Source: Bradyrhizobium sp.
GTDB lineage: Bacteria; Pseudomonadota; Alphaproteobacteria; Rhizobiales; Xanthobacteraceae
Direction: 5' to 3'
Assembly (NCBI GenBank): GCA_028290305.1
Contig: JAQGKC010000104.1
Location: 1-31,394 of the forward strand
Length of the DNA stretch: 31,394 bases
Below, in pieces: positions 16,180 through 24,253 of this stretch. Position numbers and translations under genes: made by a program. Numbering within the stretch: position 1 is the first letter of the stretch; the number at the start of each line of letters is the position of its first letter. Under the pieces are notes generated by a model that did not search any database, was not told the DNA's origin, and saw only the letters and a list, made by a program, of their open reading frames with translations.

Positions 16180-16584
16180 TTGCCTAAGACATACGTGACA
16201 TCAGCCTCCGCGCCGACGACCGGCTTTACCGACCTGCAGAAGCCGCCGCCGATCGCGCAGGCCATTCGCTTCGGCAACATGCTGTTCGTGTCGGGACAAG
16301 GACCACTCGATCCGGCGACCAAGACCGTTGTCGAGGGCGACATCGAAGTACAGACCCGCCGCACGCTCGACAATCTGCTGAGCGTTCTCGACGCCGGCGG
16401 CGCGACGCTCTCCAACGTTGTCAATATGCGCGTGATCCTGCGCGACGTCGCCGACTTCCCGCGCTTTAACGAAGTGTTCCGCACCTATTTCGAGCACGAG
16501 CGCGTCACGCGCACCTGCGTCGGTGGCACGCCCCACCGCAAGGGCGTCAATGTCGAGATCGATTGCGTCGCTATGTTCGACTGA
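16180..16584 (+). CDS. nbaF: RidA-family deaminase, probable 2-aminomuconate deaminase
   Basis: A 134-residue RidA/YjgF-fold protein with the usual opening IAQAIRFGNMLFVSGQGPLDP, the arginine in NMRVILRDVADFPRFNEVF, and the closing VNVEIDCVAMFD. RidA-type proteins remove ammonia from enamine or imine intermediates, and the 2-aminomuconate deaminases of the amn and nba pathways belong to this fold. Its place 75 bases after a 3-hydroxyanthranilate dioxygenase-like gene and a semialdehyde dehydrogenase makes deamination of 2-aminomuconate to 4-oxalocrotonate the likely job. It starts with TTG. It is last in its operon, with a stem-loop terminator candidate just after. Confidence 0.8.
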   Translation: MPKTYVTSASAPTTGFTDLQKPPPIAQAIRFGNMLFVSGQGPLDPATKTVVEGDIEVQTRRTLDNLLSVLDAGGATLSNVVNMRVILRDVADFPRFNEVFRTYFEHERVTRTCVGGTPHRKGVNVEIDCVAMFD

Positions 16585-16593
16585 CAGGTGTCG

Positions 16594-16621
16594 GGCCGGA
16601 CTGGTTGAAGCTCGTCCGGCC
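16594..16621. terminator. Bidirectional terminator-like stem-loop
   Basis: GGCCGGAC (16594-16601) and GTCCGGCC (16614-16621) form a perfect eight-base stem with a 12-base loop, placed between the convergent RidA-type gene and livF set 2. Only a weak T-rich tail (TCTTCATT) follows on the plus strand. Confidence 0.55.
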
Positions 16622-16644
16622 TCTTCATTCAGGCCGAATCTATG

Positions 16645-17364
16645 TCAAGCGATGCCCATATAGGCCTGTTGCACCATCGGATTGATCGAGAGCTCTTCCG
16701 TCGGCCCGATCAGGCTGACTCGGCCGGAATCGAGCACAATCCCCCGCCCCGTCAATTCGAACGCCGTGGCGACATCCTGCTCCACGAGCAGCAGCGAAAG
16801 GCCTTCCCGCTTGACCTTTTGCAGCGCCTCGCCGAGATGATCGACCATCTTCGGCGCCAGCCCAAGCGATAACTCATCGATCATCAGCAATTTCGGTTTG
16901 CTCATGATGCCGCGCGCAATCGCGCACATCTGTTGCTCACCGCCCGACAGCGTGCCGGCAGCCTGGTGACGACGCTCGGCAAGAATCGGAAACAGATCGA
17001 GCATACGCTCGAGGTCGTAGCGAATATTGGCTCGGTCAGTGCGCAGATAGGCGCCGGTCAAGAGATTATCGAGCACGCTCATCGGCCCAAATAGTCGACG
17101 GCCTTCCGGGACGTGAACGATCCCGTGGGAAAGAACCTGCCTGGGCGACCGGTTGGTCAGATCTTGTCCCATGAATGCGATCTGCCCGGAGCGCACGCGC
17201 AGCAATCCGGACAGTGTACGCAGCAGTGTGCTCTTGCCGGCGCCATTTGCGCCGACGAGGCAGACCGCCTCGCCTTCATCGATATGAAAGTCGATACCCC
17301 AAAGAATCTGGATGTCGCCATAACCCGACATCAGGTTTTTGACGCTGAGAAGCGGATCAACCAT
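16645..17364 (-). CDS. livF: ABC transporter ATP-binding protein LivF (set 2)
   Basis: A 239-residue ATPase with Walker A GANGAGKS, signature LSGGEQQMCAIARGI and Walker B LLMIDELSLGLAP. In the Walker B motif the usual proline after Asp-Glu is leucine; the catalytic glutamate is kept. The ATG at 17364 overlaps the livG end by eight bases, and a longer frame to 17412 only runs through livG. It is the last gene of a leftward operon YtcJ2-binding protein 2-livHMGF and ends against the convergent RidA-type gene. Confidence 0.9.
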   Translation of the reverse strand: MVDPLLSVKNLMSGYGDIQILWGIDFHIDEGEAVCLVGANGAGKSTLLRTLSGLLRVRSGQIAFMGQDLTNRSPRQVLSHGIVHVPEGRRLFGPMSVLDNLLTGAYLRTDRANIRYDLERMLDLFPILAERRHQAAGTLSGGEQQMCAIARGIMSKPKLLMIDELSLGLAPKMVDHLGEALQKVKREGLSLLLVEQDVATAFELTGRGIVLDSGRVSLIGPTEELSINPMVQQAYMGIA

Positions 17365-18109
17365 GCCGCACCATCTGCCGTTCGGCAAATTTCGAGCCGA
17401 GATACGCTTCAATCACGCGCGGATCCTTGATGACATCGGCGGCCGGATCGTCGGCGATCAGCTCACCATGATGAAGAACGATGATGCGGCTGCACAGGCC
17501 GGTCACCACCTTGAGCAGATGCTCGATGATCACGATCGAGATGCCACGCGCCGCGATGGCGCGGATCAGATCGAGCGCTTGCTCGACTTCGGACGTATTG
17601 AGGCCGGCATTGACCTCGTCGAGCATCAAAATGTGCGGGTTCATCGCCAGGCTCTTGGCCAACTCCAGCCGCTTGCGGTTCGCCAGCGTTAACTGCTCGG
17701 CTGGCCGGTCAGCCATCGCGGCGAGACCGGTGAATGTGAGATGCTCCATCGCGACACTGCGGGCCTCGTCCATGGAGCGGATGTTGGCGGCAAACATCGC
17801 GCCTGCCATCACGTTCTGGATGACGGTCATGCTCGGAAACGGCTGAACCACCTGAAACGTCCGCGCGATGCCCCGCGCCGAAATCTGAAATGGCTTCAGC
17901 CGATCGATCCGTTCACCGTTGTGCACGATCGTGCCTGACGTGGCGGGATGGACGCCGGTGATAATGTTTACGAGCGTGCTCTTGCCTGCACCGTTCGGTC
18001 CGATCAGGCCGACGATTTGACCAGGTTGAAGCGTCAGCGACACGTTACGAATGGCGTGAATGCCGCCAAATGAACGGCTCACATTCCTGAGTTCGAGAAG
18101 CGCGCTCAT
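17357..18109 (-). CDS. livG: ABC transporter ATP-binding protein LivG (set 2)
   Basis: A 250-residue ATPase with Walker A GPNGAGKS, the LivG-type RTFQVVQPFPSMTV Q-loop region and Walker B HILMLDEVNAGLN. The signature is degenerate (LTLANRKRLELAKSLA instead of an LSGGQ or LAYGQ-like motif), and the proline after Asp-Glu is valine. Similar loss in set 1 livG suggests this subfamily tolerates it, with the consensus site in LivF. The start codon overlaps the livM stop by four bases. Confidence 0.9.
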   Translation of the reverse strand: MSALLELRNVSRSFGGIHAIRNVSLTLQPGQIVGLIGPNGAGKSTLVNIITGVHPATSGTIVHNGERIDRLKPFQISARGIARTFQVVQPFPSMTVIQNVMAGAMFAANIRSMDEARSVAMEHLTFTGLAAMADRPAEQLTLANRKRLELAKSLAMNPHILMLDEVNAGLNTSEVEQALDLIRAIAARGISIVIIEHLLKVVTGLCSRIIVLHHGELIADDPAADVIKDPRVIEAYLGSKFAERQMVRHG

Positions 18110-19041
18110 GCCGTGGCCGCCTTACGCCAGTAATTCCGCAGGTTGAAGGACGACAGCCCGGCAGGCAGGAATAGTATGAGGATCACGATCAACAGGCCAA
18201 GGACGCCGGTATGCAATTCGAGCAGGTTGCGCCACACCACCTCGTCGAGCACGAGAAACGCGACGGCTCCGATGATCGGCCCGAACAAAGTGCCCATGCC
18301 GCCGAGCAGCGTCATCAAGATAGGCTTGATCGAGAACAGCACGTCATAGACATCGGTCGGCTCGATATAGCCGGTCCAGGAGGCATAGATCGCTCCAGCG
18401 ATGGCGGCGAAGCCCCCCGACAACGAGAATGCGTAGATCTTGTAGCGGGTCGTGTTGATGCCGACGATATTGGCAGCATCCTCGTTCTGCTTGATGCAGT
18501 TCAGCCCGAAGCCGAACCGGCTATGAGCGACAACATAGGTCGCCGCGAAGGTCACCGCCGCTAGGGCAAACATCGCGTAGAAGAAGAATTGGGCCAATGC
18601 CGACGGGCTCCAGCCAAAAAACGGCAGATTCAGACCCATGCCGCCGCCGGTCACGCTGGTCCAGCCATTCGTCAACTCGCGCAACACTTCGGTCACAACC
18701 AGAGTCGCGATCGCGAATGCATGGCCGCGCAACCTGAGCAAGATCGCACCGAGCAGCAACGCGAACAGCGTGCCAACGACGGCCGCGAATATCCAGGCAA
18801 GTGGGATCGGCAGGCCTCTCGATTGCAGCACCGCCCCGGCATAGGCGCCAAGCCCGAAGAAGGCCGCCAGTCCGAACGACGGATAACCGGCAAAGCCGCC
18901 AATGAAATTCCACGCCATCGCCAATGTCGCATACATCAGCATGATGGTCGCAAGTCGGAGAAAGTAGTTGTTGCCGAGAAGCGGCATCGCCAGTACGGCG
19001 AACGCAATGACGATGGCAATCGCGAGCTGCAGACGGGACAT
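18106..19041 (-). CDS. livM: Branched-chain amino acid-type ABC transporter permease LivM (set 2)
   Basis: A 311-residue inner-membrane permease with an N-terminal hydrophobic extension relative to set 1. It then has the family's AWNFIGGFAGYPSFGLAAFFGLGAYAG, the ATPase-contact loop SRFGFGLNCIKQNEDAANIVGIN, and GGMGTLFGPIIGAVAF near the C-terminus. The charged loop (NCIKQNEDAA) differs from the set 1 loop (AIEAVRDDELAA), so the two transporters are separate lineages rather than a recent duplication. Start and stop codons overlap both neighbours. Confidence 0.9.
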   Translation of the reverse strand: MSRLQLAIAIVIAFAVLAMPLLGNNYFLRLATIMLMYATLAMAWNFIGGFAGYPSFGLAAFFGLGAYAGAVLQSRGLPIPLAWIFAAVVGTLFALLLGAILLRLRGHAFAIATLVVTEVLRELTNGWTSVTGGGMGLNLPFFGWSPSALAQFFFYAMFALAAVTFAATYVVAHSRFGFGLNCIKQNEDAANIVGINTTRYKIYAFSLSGGFAAIAGAIYASWTGYIEPTDVYDVLFSIKPILMTLLGGMGTLFGPIIGAVAFLVLDEVVWRNLLELHTGVLGLLIVILILFLPAGLSSFNLRNYWRKAATA

Positions 19042-19904
19042 CAGTAGCCCTTCACACCGAGAAGCCCATGCGGGCGAACCAAAAGCAGGATGATCAGCAC
19101 AACGAAGGCCAGTGTCAGAGCATATTCCGATCCGAACGCAATCGCGCCGAAGCTTTCAAGAAGACCAAAGATGAATCCGCCGAGTGCCGCGCCGGGAACG
19201 CTGCCTACGCCGCCCAGGATGCAGATGACGAAGGCCTTGCTGAGGAACAGCGGTCCTGACAATGGCGACACGGGAAATGAGACGCTGAGCAGGCTGCCCG
19301 CGGCGCCGGCGAGCGCAGCCCCCAGCGCAAACGTAATGGCGTAAGTCTGCTTGACGTCGATGCCCATCAGCAAGGCGGCCTCGCGATCGAACCGCACGGC
19401 GACGATCGCGCGGCCGATCGAAGTCAACCGCAGGCACAGCCAGAGTACAAGGATCAGCAGAAAGGCGAGGACCGCCGACAGCGCCCGATCGAGCGGGATG
19501 AAGACATTGCCGATCTCGGCGACGCCAAGCGAGTGTTCGAGGATCACTTTGCGATAATTGGCGGAGAACCCTACCAGCATCGCATTGTTCATCATCAATT
19601 CGAGCCCAAAGGTGAGGATCAGCGTCACCAGCACCGACTGAGCAACGACACGATTGATGATGAAGAGCTGGGCCACATAGCCGAGTGCGCCGAGCGCGAC
19701 CGCCGCCGTGATGACCGAGACAAAGGGATGAATGCCCAGCAGATTGTAGGAGAACAACGCGATATAGGCGCCCAGCACGATGAAGGAGCCGTGCAGCAGA
19801 TTGATAATGCTGAGCACGCCCCAGACGAGCGAGAAGCCGGCCGCGATGCAGGCGTAGAGCCCGCCAAGAATGAGGCCATTTGCGAGATATTGGAAAAAGA
19901 TCAT
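19041..19904 (-). CDS. livH: Branched-chain amino acid-type ABC transporter permease LivH (set 2)
   Basis: A 287-residue permease opening with FFQYLANGLILGGLYACIAAGFSLVWGVL. It carries the loop TSIGRAIVAVRFDREAALLMGI and ends with GGVGSVPGAALGGFIFG followed by LLVRPHGLLGVKGY. It shares one base with the livM start. Upstream, toward the binding-protein gene, lies a 97-base gap holding a strong hairpin. It works with LivM, LivG and LivF of the same set. Confidence 0.9.
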   Translation of the reverse strand: MIFFQYLANGLILGGLYACIAAGFSLVWGVLSIINLLHGSFIVLGAYIALFSYNLLGIHPFVSVITAAVALGALGYVAQLFIINRVVAQSVLVTLILTFGLELMMNNAMLVGFSANYRKVILEHSLGVAEIGNVFIPLDRALSAVLAFLLILVLWLCLRLTSIGRAIVAVRFDREAALLMGIDVKQTYAITFALGAALAGAAGSLLSVSFPVSPLSGPLFLSKAFVICILGGVGSVPGAALGGFIFGLLESFGAIAFGSEYALTLAFVVLIILLLVRPHGLLGVKGY

Positions 19905-19934
19905 AGCCTGCGGCTCGTTTTGAGGTTATCCAGC

Positions 19935-19973
19935 CGCGAAGGACGGCGCCGATACCAGCGGCGATCCTTCGCG
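19935..19973 (-). promoter_or_regulatory. Strong intra-operon hairpin between binding-protein gene and livH
   Basis: CGCGAAGGA (19935-19943) pairs perfectly with TCCTTCGCG (19965-19973), and inside it CGCCG can pair with CGGCG. No T-run follows in the reading direction, so this looks like an RNA-stability or partial-attenuation stem rather than a full terminator. It would let the binding protein be made in excess over the permease. Confidence 0.6.
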
Positions 19974-20001
19974 ATCGGAGCGTTGTCGCATCGACCCCGA
20001 C

Positions 20002-21213
20002 TTACTTCTTGTCGAAACGCAAGTCGCTCTGCTTGATATCAGGCGGAAGAACCACGACAGGCTTGCCGCCCTGGACCTGGATCGCCGGCGGCTTCAACGA
20101 CGAAATCTGACCGGTCGGGCCGAATTTGATGTGGCCGTAGAACGTGTCCGTATCCATCGCCGCCAGCTGATCGCGGACCTTCGCCTTGTCGACTGAGCCT
20201 GCCTTGTTAACGGCAATTGCGAGCACTGCGCCGCAGGCAGCGGCCGAGGCAACCGAATAGTCGGGATAGATGTTGTTGTAAGTCTTGCGGAACAGCTGTT
20301 CGAAATTCTCCGCCGAGCCAAACACGTCCTCGCCCTTGAACTTGGCTGCGACGTCCCACCAGGTGGAAGTAACGACGTTCTCCGCGAGCTTGCCGGTGTT
20401 TTCGATGAATTCAGGCGTGCTCGGGCCGACCAGCATCGTGATCAACTGCGTCTTGACGCCCTGCTCCTGCATCTGCTTGCGGATCAGGATCATGTCGTTG
20501 ACGTAGCCCGTCGCGTAAATCCAATCCGGCTGCGCGGCACGAATCTGCGTCAGCGCCGAGCCGAAATCGACGCTACCGATCGGAAACTTCTGATCGGATA
20601 CGATCTCGAGGCCCTTGCTCTTGGCGTAGGTCGAAAATTCCTCAGCGATCGCCAGCGGAAACAGATCGTTGCGGGCCAGCACGGCGACCTTCTTCACGGT
20701 CGGGTTCTTCTCCTGGACCAGATCGACCAGCGGCTGGACCACCGTGCTGTTCGGTGTGTACATGCCAAACAGGTATTTAAAACCTTGATCATAGACTTGG
20801 GCGGACGCAGCCTGAGCCGCAATCATCGGCACGCCGTATTTCTCGCTCACGGCGCTCACAGCCTTGGTAGCGCCCGACCCGAACGGGGCGAAGAGCGCAT
20901 CGACCTTGCCCTCGGTGATCATCAATTCCGCCGACTGCACGGCGCGAGGCGTATTGGACTGATAGTCGGAATAGGTGATTTCGACTTTGTAGGTGTCATC
21001 GCCAGCCTTGATACCACCGGCCTCGTTCTGGGTTTTCGCCCATAGATCGTATCCCGACTTCATTCGCAGGCCTTCCGGCGACAGGGCGCCGGTGAGCGGC
21101 AACGGCGCGCCGATCTTGTAGATCTTGTCGGCTGCGTCGGCGCTATGCCATGTCGCAAGGACACTCGTAACGGCGACCGCAATCACGGCGCTTAATGTCT
21201 TCAGACTATCCAT
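20002..21213 (-). CDS. Periplasmic ligand-binding protein of Liv-type ABC transporter (2)
   Basis: A 403-residue periplasmic protein with signal peptide (cleavage near HSADA-ADK) and the receptor opening YKIGAPLPLTGALSPEG. Later come LFAPFGSGATKAVSAVSEKYGVPMI and SVDFGSALTQIRAAQPDWIYATGY, typical of Liv-type receptors. The ATG at 21213 is preceded by GGAG with a seven-base gap. It lies 42 bases after YtcJ gene 2 and directly before livHMGF set 2, so it is the dedicated receptor of that transporter. Sequence does not name the ligand; the neighbouring amidohydrolase suggests an amide or its product. Confidence 0.9.
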   Translation of the reverse strand: MDSLKTLSAVIAVAVTSVLATWHSADAADKIYKIGAPLPLTGALSPEGLRMKSGYDLWAKTQNEAGGIKAGDDTYKVEITYSDYQSNTPRAVQSAELMITEGKVDALFAPFGSGATKAVSAVSEKYGVPMIAAQAASAQVYDQGFKYLFGMYTPNSTVVQPLVDLVQEKNPTVKKVAVLARNDLFPLAIAEEFSTYAKSKGLEIVSDQKFPIGSVDFGSALTQIRAAQPDWIYATGYVNDMILIRKQMQEQGVKTQLITMLVGPSTPEFIENTGKLAENVVTSTWWDVAAKFKGEDVFGSAENFEQLFRKTYNNIYPDYSVASAAACGAVLAIAVNKAGSVDKAKVRDQLAAMDTDTFYGHIKFGPTGQISSLKPPAIQVQGGKPVVVLPPDIKQSDLRFDKK

Positions 21214-21255
21214 TCGTCATCTCCGACGTGAGAGCTCGTGTCCATTGAAAATGTA

Positions 21256-22938
21256 TCAGGATGGCGCGCCGTACACCCAGCGTCCGCCAACCATAGTGGC
21301 GGTGCAACTGATATCGAGAAGACCCTCGGCCGTTGTGGTCAGCGGATTGCCCGACAGCACGGCAAGGTCGGCGTAGTAACCCGGCAGCAGTGGCCCCTTG
21401 CGGTCCTCTTCAAAGGTCAGCCATGAGCCATTGACGGTGAGAAGCCGTAGCGCTGTTTCGTTCGAAACCGAGCCGCCTGGTCCCATCACGCGGCCGGTTC
21501 TGCGATCCTTGCGCGCGATCATCGTCCACATACAGAATAGCGGATCGTTCGGCACCGCATCGGTAGCGGCGGACACCGGTACGCCCAGTTCGACGAGAGC
21601 CTTCGCCGGCGACAACAGATCGAGCTGTTGTTCGTCGAGGTCAGCGAATGGCCTGGCCACCTTCCAAAGATAATGGGCTGGAATAAGCGTCACGGCGACA
21701 CCCATCGCCTTGATTGCCTGGAGATCCCGCGGGCTCGCCTTGCTGATGTGCTCAATCACCCAGCGCCGCTGTCCGATCGGATAATGCTTGGCGACGCGCT
21801 CGAGGATGGGAACGACCTCATGCAGTTTGTCGGACGCCAGCGTGTGCAGGCGCAAATCATATTTGCCCGCCAGCATGCATATCTCTTCGTAATCGGCCGG
21901 CGAATTGACATTCGGCAAACCACCACCCCAGCCAATGTCGCCCATATTCTTTCTGAGCAGATCATTGAACTGTAGATTGCCGCCATAGCCGACAAACACG
22001 CCGGAGATCTTCAGCATGTCGTCACCGAACCCTTGGCCTCGCGCCCACGGCATCCAGTGGCGCATCGCGTATTCCGCTTCCGATGTTCCGAGCCATGCCG
22101 GGCTGAGAACCAGGCCGCTGCGCAGCGACAGCTCCTTGCGCTCCCACAGCTCGCGGAATGACGCCACGACATCAGGTGCGCAACCGTGTCCCTCGTAGAC
22201 GCTGGTCGTCCCCTTCTCGTGATACATCGGCAATGAGCGGCGCAGGCCTTCGATGCGGTCCTCGAGCCTGAACCGCGGTGTCACCGGAAGGAGATCCGGC
22301 TCCGCCATGCGCATGTAGTTGCGCTCGATAATGATGCCGGTCGGCTCGCCGGACGTGTCGTGGAGAATCTCGACGCCGTCGACATGCGGCTTGGTGGTCC
22401 TGTCGATCCCGTTCAGTCTCAGCGCAAGACTGTTCAAAATCATGAAGCACGGCGGCTCGCCCCAAAAGCCGCTCGGACTCGTGATGTAGACCGGATGATC
22501 GGGTGCAACGCTATCGAGATCGTGCCGGTCGGGAAGACGGCCCTCGACAAGCGATTTGTTCGCCTCCCAGTAATAAGGCGGCTCGCCGATCGGCATCGTC
22601 ACCACCCATTCGCCTTTAGGCGTCCCGGCAACCAGCGCACGGATGCGATCGAGGATGTCCTTGACGGATCGCGCGCCCTGCAGCGAGGGGCGGATGGTCT
22701 TCAATCCCAGACTGTCTGAATGCGCATGGGTATCGTTGAAGCCGGGAATGATGGTGCTGGCGCCGAAATCATGAATGCGGGTGCCGTTTCGGCGCAACTG
22801 CATGACGTCGTCGCGGCGGCCGGCAAAGAGAATGCGGCCGTCGGCAATTGCAACGGCATCGGCCTGCGAGTTTGCCGCGTCCAACGGCAACACGTTTCCA
22901 AGCAAGATGCAGTCGGCCGTCCCGCCTTTATGTGTCAT
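21256..22938 (-). CDS. YtcJ-type amidohydrolase (Amidohydro_3) 2
   Basis: A 560-residue amidohydrolase with H71-x-H73 in PGFNDTHAHSDSLGL, a later VIEHISKAS histidine, SAATDAVPNDPLF around the catalytic aspartate, and the end PLLPGYYADLAVLSGNPLTTT. The middle histidine survives (LRLHTLASDKLHEVV) but its usual GD partner is changed. The ATG at 22938 (GGAAG five bases upstream) is chosen over a TTG at 22968. First gene of an operon with binding protein 2 and livHMGF set 2, linking hydrolysis with import. There is no signal peptide, so it acts in the cytoplasm. Confidence 0.87.
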   Translation of the reverse strand: MTHKGGTADCILLGNVLPLDAANSQADAVAIADGRILFAGRRDDVMQLRRNGTRIHDFGASTIIPGFNDTHAHSDSLGLKTIRPSLQGARSVKDILDRIRALVAGTPKGEWVVTMPIGEPPYYWEANKSLVEGRLPDRHDLDSVAPDHPVYITSPSGFWGEPPCFMILNSLALRLNGIDRTTKPHVDGVEILHDTSGEPTGIIIERNYMRMAEPDLLPVTPRFRLEDRIEGLRRSLPMYHEKGTTSVYEGHGCAPDVVASFRELWERKELSLRSGLVLSPAWLGTSEAEYAMRHWMPWARGQGFGDDMLKISGVFVGYGGNLQFNDLLRKNMGDIGWGGGLPNVNSPADYEEICMLAGKYDLRLHTLASDKLHEVVPILERVAKHYPIGQRRWVIEHISKASPRDLQAIKAMGVAVTLIPAHYLWKVARPFADLDEQQLDLLSPAKALVELGVPVSAATDAVPNDPLFCMWTMIARKDRRTGRVMGPGGSVSNETALRLLTVNGSWLTFEEDRKGPLLPGYYADLAVLSGNPLTTTAEGLLDISCTATMVGGRWVYGAPS

Positions 22939-23368
22939 CGCATCTTCCGGTACGCATAGAGAACGCAATGCCCTTCATTTTCAGTTTCATAAAATCAACA
23001 GCTTTGTATAATTTTAGTCACATTTCGTCAAATGTATAGGATTATCCGACGAGCTGTCGCGCCGTGCCTGCCGCTATTGCGGGCAATATCCCACGAAAAA
23101 TTAGTCGTTGTGCTCGCGCTTATTGCATCGCAGTGCTTTCGGCGGTGGCTAGTGTCAGCTTCGCGACGAATGGTCGCTGGCTTGGTAGAAGCGAGCGCCT
23201 TCCTGAAAGCACTTGAGCCACGGCTGCAGCGCAGCGATTTTTCCGGCTACTTCGTCGATTGGCCGCGCCAATGCGCGCTGCAGTGAACACCGCTGCGATG
23301 CGTTTGGTCCGCGCGCGCGAGAAGGCGTCGCGTCCGGATGATCCCCGCGCCGGATTGATCCTCATCTC
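22939..23368. other. Intergenic stretch with a leftward promoter; no clear gene
   Basis: The left part carries the control region of YtcJ gene 2: CATAAAATCAA (22988-22998) plus the promoter listed separately. From about 23040 to 23368 no supported gene is visible. One minus-strand frame ending at TGA 23155-23157 has a protein-like composition (ARPIDEVAGKIAALQPWLK) but no start codon or recognisable family, and may be the tail of a lost gene. Confidence 0.5.
23003..23031 (-). promoter_or_regulatory. Predicted promoter for the YtcJ2-binding protein-liv operon
   Basis: On the minus strand TTGACG (23031-23026) and TACAAA (23008-23003) are 17 bases apart; TATACA two bases earlier is an alternative -10. 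The TTGATTTTATG element lies just downstream, near the expected transcript start. Confidence 0.4.
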
Positions 23369-24253
23369 CTACAGATCGCCGCGATTCCATTCGAACGCGA
23401 AGCCCTCGCTGGTACGGGTTATGAGGCAGCCTGCGCCCGGGACAAAATGCGTCGGCAGAACGAGGGTGCGGTGTTCGGCGCAGGACTCGAGCAAATGCAG
23501 CCGCGATTGCACGCCTAGCTGCGGATCGTCATCGAGGCTCGTACCCCAACGCGGATAGTGAATCTGCAGCGGAACGTGCATGACGTCGCCGGAAAACACC
23601 GCACGCTTTCCCTGTGAGCGCAACCGGATGGCGATATGCGCCAGCGTGTGACCGGGGGCGGGTTCGACCGTCAGCATGTCGTCGAGCGTATAGCCGTCGT
23701 CGACGGCCACCGACTGGCCGGCCTCGATCACCGGCAGGATCGAATCTTCCCAGGTGAATTCGTTGTTGGGAGAGAATCGATACGACGCATGTTCAGGATT
23801 CCAGCGGTCGAGTTCGTGACGATGCGCAATGTATTTCGCGTTTGGGAATGTCGGCCGCCAGCGGCCGTCCTCAAGCACCGTATTCCAGCCGACATGATCG
23901 GCGTGCAAATGGGTGCACATCACGAAGTCGATCTGCTCTGGCGCGACGCCCGCCGCAGCCAGGCATTCAAGCCAGGCGTGATCGCGCTGGTGAAAGCGTG
24001 GGAAGTAAGGCCGGTTCTTGTGGTTGCCGCCGCAGGCATCGATCAGCACCGTATGATGACCGGTCTTCACAAGATATGATCGGACGGAGGTGCGAAACTT
24101 GCCCGCGGCCACGTCATAATGTAGCGGATCCATCCAGTGCATGTGCTTGGCCAGTGCATCTTCATTGCAATCCGGCAGCAATTCGAGCGGGACGAAACTC
24201 GGCTGCACACTCTCTTCGATCTGGGAAATAACGACGTCGCCGATTTTCACCAC
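23369..24253 (-). CDS. MBL-fold metallo-hydrolase 2
   Basis: A 294-residue metallo-beta-lactamase-fold hydrolase with H115-x-H117-x-D119-H120 (CTHLHADHVGWN), a second zinc histidine in EPAPGHTLAHI, an aspartate in AVFSGDVMHVP and a final histidine in VLPTHFVPG. It is not a close copy of MBL hydrolase 1 (different N-terminus and spacing). The start is GTG at 24253 (a second GTG follows), overlapping the stop of the upstream amidohydrolase frame by seven bases, so translation is coupled. Last gene of the leftward Pht5-like/amidohydrolase/MBL operon. Lactone, thioester or cyclic carbamate substrates are possible. Confidence 0.85.
   Translation of the reverse strand: MVKIGDVVISQIEESVQPSFVPLELLPDCNEDALAKHMHWMDPLHYDVAAGKFRTSVRSYLVKTGHHTVLIDACGGNHKNRPYFPRFHQRDHAWLECLAAAGVAPEQIDFVMCTHLHADHVGWNTVLEDGRWRPTFPNAKYIAHRHELDRWNPEHASYRFSPNNEFTWEDSILPVIEAGQSVAVDDGYTLDDMLTVEPAPGHTLAHIAIRLRSQGKRAVFSGDVMHVPLQIHYPRWGTSLDDDPQLGVQSRLHLLESCAEHRTLVLPTHFVPGAGCLITRTSEGFAFEWNRGDL

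Noticed and set aside
23032..23365. Small open frames on both strands before MBL gene 2
   Set aside because: Neither has a start with ribosome site. One startless minus-strand frame ending at 23155 looks protein-like but was not recognised, so no gene is called.
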